This document shows, piece after piece, positions 53,861-55,622 of a DNA stretch of 55,622 nucleotides. The position numbers and the translations under genes are program-made. The stretch's first letter is position 1; every line of letters starts with the position of its first letter. Source of the stretch: Candidatus Gastranaerophilales bacterium (lineage in GTDB: Bacteria; Cyanobacteriota; Vampirovibrionia; Gastranaerophilales; Gastranaerophilaceae); the NCBI GenBank assembly GCA_944324855.1, contig CALUXY010000010.1:1-55622 (forward strand), given 5' to 3'. The notes under the pieces are model-generated. The model was not told the origin of the DNA. It saw only the letters and a program-made list of their open reading frames with translations, and searched no databases.

Positions 53861-54223
53861 ATGAGACATTGTTGTTCGTTTGAACCTATGGATGAATGGT
53901 TTATTAAAGATGATGAAAGATTTTCTGAAAGAAAGCTTTCGTTCGGCATTTGCCCAATATGCAGTAAACCGATTGCGGTTCTAATTCAGTTTGATGATAC
54001 GTGTAAATGTTTTACATCCGTAAAAAAAATCGGAATTACTGCCCAAAACTTTGTGAAATCTATGAAAGGGTTGATGTATAACTCTTTATCTAAAATGAAT
54101 GCTGCAAAGTTTAAACCGGTGACTTATAAATGGGTTTATGGGATTAATAAACAGGTTAAAGATAAAGTAAAACAGTACGCAAAAGATTTTTTCGGCTCTA
54201 CTGTTTTGGTTAAAGAAATATAA
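53861..54223 (+). CDS. Hypothetical zinc-ribbon-like protein, 120 aa
   Basis: AAGGAG stands about 8 nt before the ATG. The N-terminal half holds clustered cysteines: HCC near the start, CPIC (about 31-34), then CKC 14 residues later, compatible with a zinc ribbon. The C-terminal half is basic and helical (KWVYGINKQVKDKVKQYAKD). Unrecognised; a small nucleic-acid-binding protein is possible. It is preceded by an attenuator-like leader and followed by a bidirectional terminator. Confidence 0.68.
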   Translation: MRHCCSFEPMDEWFIKDDERFSERKLSFGICPICSKPIAVLIQFDDTCKCFTSVKKIGITAQNFVKSMKGLMYNSLSKMNAAKFKPVTYKWVYGINKQVKDKVKQYAKDFFGSTVLVKEI

Positions 54224-54280
54224 TTAGGCATACTCTTTTCTTTATTTTTATTATTCTTTCTATTCCTTTGCGTGTAATTT

Positions 54281-54321
54281 CGGGATTGCTTTTTATTTAT
54301 TTTTTGCAATCCCGTTTTTTT
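54281..54321. terminator. Bidirectional terminator
   Basis: CGGGATTGC (54281-54289), AT-rich loop of 16, GCAATCCCG (54306-54314), then seven T. It lies between the convergent 53861 and 54327 genes. Confidence 0.85.
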
Positions 54322-54326
54322 AATGA

Positions 54327-54791
54327 TTATTTAAAAAGATTGTCTATAGTTTCTTCGCTGCAAGCACCTGCCGGCTGATAGGTATCGTTGTATAGACAAT
54401 ATAATTCAACTGTACGTCTGTATTCTTTTATTTTATTTTCGTTTAATTCTTCTAAATATGAATTACTATATATAGGGTAATTTGTGCCGTAAGCAGTATA
54501 ACTATTTTTATATGCCGGTAATATTGTATCTCTTGCTATTAATTGATATTTTTTATATTCATTTATATTCAATTTAAACATCTCAATGAAATCTTTATCA
54601 GATTTAAAGTTATTAATAATTCTATTACAAATTTTATCAAAAGATTCTTCTGAGAAATCTCTTGTTTTAACTGAAACATTAATCATTTCAGCCTGAGTTT
54701 TGAAATCATATGGTCAAAAAATATGTTTGATATTGAAACCTACTGATATCAAAATGAATGTTATTAAAATAGTTTTTTGATATAATTTCAT
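54327..54791 (-). pseudogene. Small secreted protein interrupted by an in-frame TGA
   Basis: Reading the minus strand from an ATG at 54791 gives a signal-peptide-like start (MKLYQKTILITFILISVGFN, then IKHIF), an in-frame TGA at 54714-54716, and then PYDFKTQAE running in the same frame into a 119-codon ORF from the ATG at 54686. The downstream part alone lacks a signal and is a soluble helical domain with two Cys and YxN-rich loops. Either a nonsense mutation, a sequencing error, or a short form starting at 54686. Family unknown. Confidence 0.6.
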
Positions 54792-54844
54792 AATTTTATA
54801 TTAGCATAAAAATTAAATTTGTATATTAATGAAAGGAGTTTATT

Positions 54845-54970
54845 ATGAGTTATAAAAATTTTGAAAAAGCACTTGAATTTTTGTTTCCATCAGAAGGTGG
54901 ATATAGTAATGATAAAGATGATTTAGGAGGTCCTTGCTTAGTGATTCAAAATAAAATAAGTTTTTGTTAA
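54845..54970 (+). pseudogene. N-terminal fragment of a GH108-type lysozyme
   Basis: A 41-codon ORF with AAAGGAG 7 nt before its ATG. MSYKNFEKALEFLFPSEGGY and SNDKDDLGGP match the opening of glycosyl-hydrolase 108 / phage-type muramidases (an F..AL......EGGY.ND..D.GG pattern, with the catalytic Glu in EGGY). After GGP the similarity stops and a stop codon follows 11 codons later. The remaining ~130 residues are missing, so it is a truncated relic of a phage or secreted lysozyme. Confidence 0.65.
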
Positions 54971-54976
54971 GTTTAT

Positions 54977-55387
54977 TTAGTTATTTATAAGATTATATTT
55001 AATAATTGGAAAGATAAATATTAACAACAAATAAAAAATAGGTGTTAATTGTAATAGCAATCCTGTTGTAAATATAGTTTTATATATTTTGTTATTGGGC
55101 ATTTTAAATTTCGGGATTATATTCTTTTCCCGTAAAATATATTCAATAAGTGCAAAAAATAAAATACTTATGAGAATAGAAAATGATATTAATATAAAGT
55201 TTTTAATTAATAATAAATATATAATTTCATTATTTCCTTGAATTATGTCAATATCATTAATTGTTGAAAATTTATTATTCATAATAATCGGTTTTTTGTA
55301 ACAATCTAAAAAAACACAATATATTAAATATAAGTATCCTATTATACTTAATAGATTAATAGTAAATAAATGTTTTATGCTTTTCAT
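54977..55387 (-). CDS. Small integral membrane protein, unknown function
   Basis: 136 aa from the ATG at 55387; a TTG 19 codons upstream is in frame but has no support. Three hydrophobic segments: TINLLSIIGYLYLIYCVFL, then LLLIKNFILISFSILISILF, then FTTGLLLQLTPIFYLLLIFI. Very AT-rich and Ile/Leu/Asn-rich. TATAAT ends 7 nt before the ATG. It is divergent from the broken 55421 gene. An immunity-type role for a neighbouring toxin is conceivable but there is no motif support. Confidence 0.55.
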   Translation of the reverse strand: MKSIKHLFTINLLSIIGYLYLIYCVFLDCYKKPIIMNNKFSTINDIDIIQGNNEIIYLLLIKNFILISFSILISILFFALIEYILREKNIIPKFKMPNNKIYKTIFTTGLLLQLTPIFYLLLIFIFPIIKYNLINN

Positions 55388-55420
55388 AGATTTAATTATA
55401 TCATTTAAAAAGGAGTGTAT

Positions 55421-55622
55421 ATGTATTTTAAAAATTATTTTCAAGATTTGGAGTTAAAAAACAAAAAAATTATAATAATCAAATAGTCCAAAAAACGTCA
55501 AAATATCAAAAAATATATGGATTTAAAGTAAGTCACCAAAAGGGACATGAGTTTTGGAATAATGAAGCAGATGCATTTAAGCATACCTTTGGAAGTGCTT
55601 TGTTAGCCTTGGATAAGGATAA
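55421..55622 (+). pseudogene. Frameshifted partial gene running off the window
   Basis: The ATG at 55421 has AAAGGAG 6-7 nt upstream and opens MYFKNYFQDLELKNKK, then hits a stop after 21 codons (TAG at 55484). From the A7 run at 55463-55469, another frame stays open to the window end: YNNQIVQKTSKYQKIYGFK, then SHQKGHEFWNNEADAFKHTF and GSALLALDKD. One indel in the A7 run would join them. NEADAFKHTFGSALL resembles the opening motif of DUF6973-like domains seen in some secreted or toxin-like proteins; this is a weak call. The 3' end lies outside the window. Confidence 0.45.

Noticed and set aside
54327..54791. Genetic code change (TGA as a sense codon)
   Set aside because: murF, mraY and other genes end at TGA at the expected positions, so TGA works as a stop.

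Overview
The window is an AT-rich bacterial chromosome segment. The best guess is a non-photosynthetic relative of the cyanobacteria, of the Gastranaerophilales / Vampirovibrionia ('Melainabacteria') kind. The main reason is the ATP synthase operon, which has the cyanobacterial order a-c-b'-b-delta-alpha-gamma with paired b and b' genes and with beta and epsilon absent. No photosynthesis gene is seen. The lineage is an inference; only the gene content and order are read directly.

Layout. 1-900: a tRNA-Arg(CCU) and two divergent small HTH regulators with a perfect palindrome between them. 911-9128: a tightly overlapped plus-strand run murF-mraY-murD-ftsW-murG-rsgA-prenyl synthase-PAP2-like membrane protein, i.e. 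peptidoglycan precursor synthesis plus lipid-carrier supply. 9240-14419: the minus-strand ATP synthase operon with a good promoter at its head and hairpins between some genes. 14686-16977: a three-gene export-like unit (secreted protein, small protein, HlyD-type adaptor). 16978-19685: repeat-rich, gene-poor land with a core-only tyrosine recombinase and a lineage-type small acidic protein. 19686-34574: housekeeping genes (glyS, YihY, NrnA-like DHH, DUF721, trpS, slt) mixed with a cysteine-rich exported protein, DUF3800, MarR and a giant AsmA-like protein. 34643-49957: a large coiled-coil protein, an ATPase, glutaredoxin, rpsP, a two-component pair, alr, a BioG-like esterase, a GNAT/tail-anchored pair, prfA-ylxR-infB. 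49958-53297: a flagellin with a GLUG-repeat adhesin-like insert, bracketed by inverted copies of dispersed repeats. 53298-55622: small lineage-type genes, then a decayed zone with a truncated GH108 lysozyme, a secreted protein interrupted by an in-frame TGA, and a frameshifted gene running off the edge.

The most unusual material is non-coding or at gene boundaries. It includes: (1) several dispersed repeat families, one a 245-bp near-identical pair 35 kb apart; (2) a ~490-bp element with 18-bp terminal inverted repeats and several strong internal hairpins; (3) an exactly shared 24-bp promoter-like sequence, one copy driving a small protein gene and the other followed only by a terminator, which predicts a small RNA; (4) a set of genes with a -10 box exactly 6 nt before the ATG and no Shine-Dalgarno, which predicts leaderless mRNAs; (5) the GLUG flagellin locus with a G11 tract upstream, an in-gene hexamer microsatellite and flanking inverted repeats, which together look like a candidate variable surface system.
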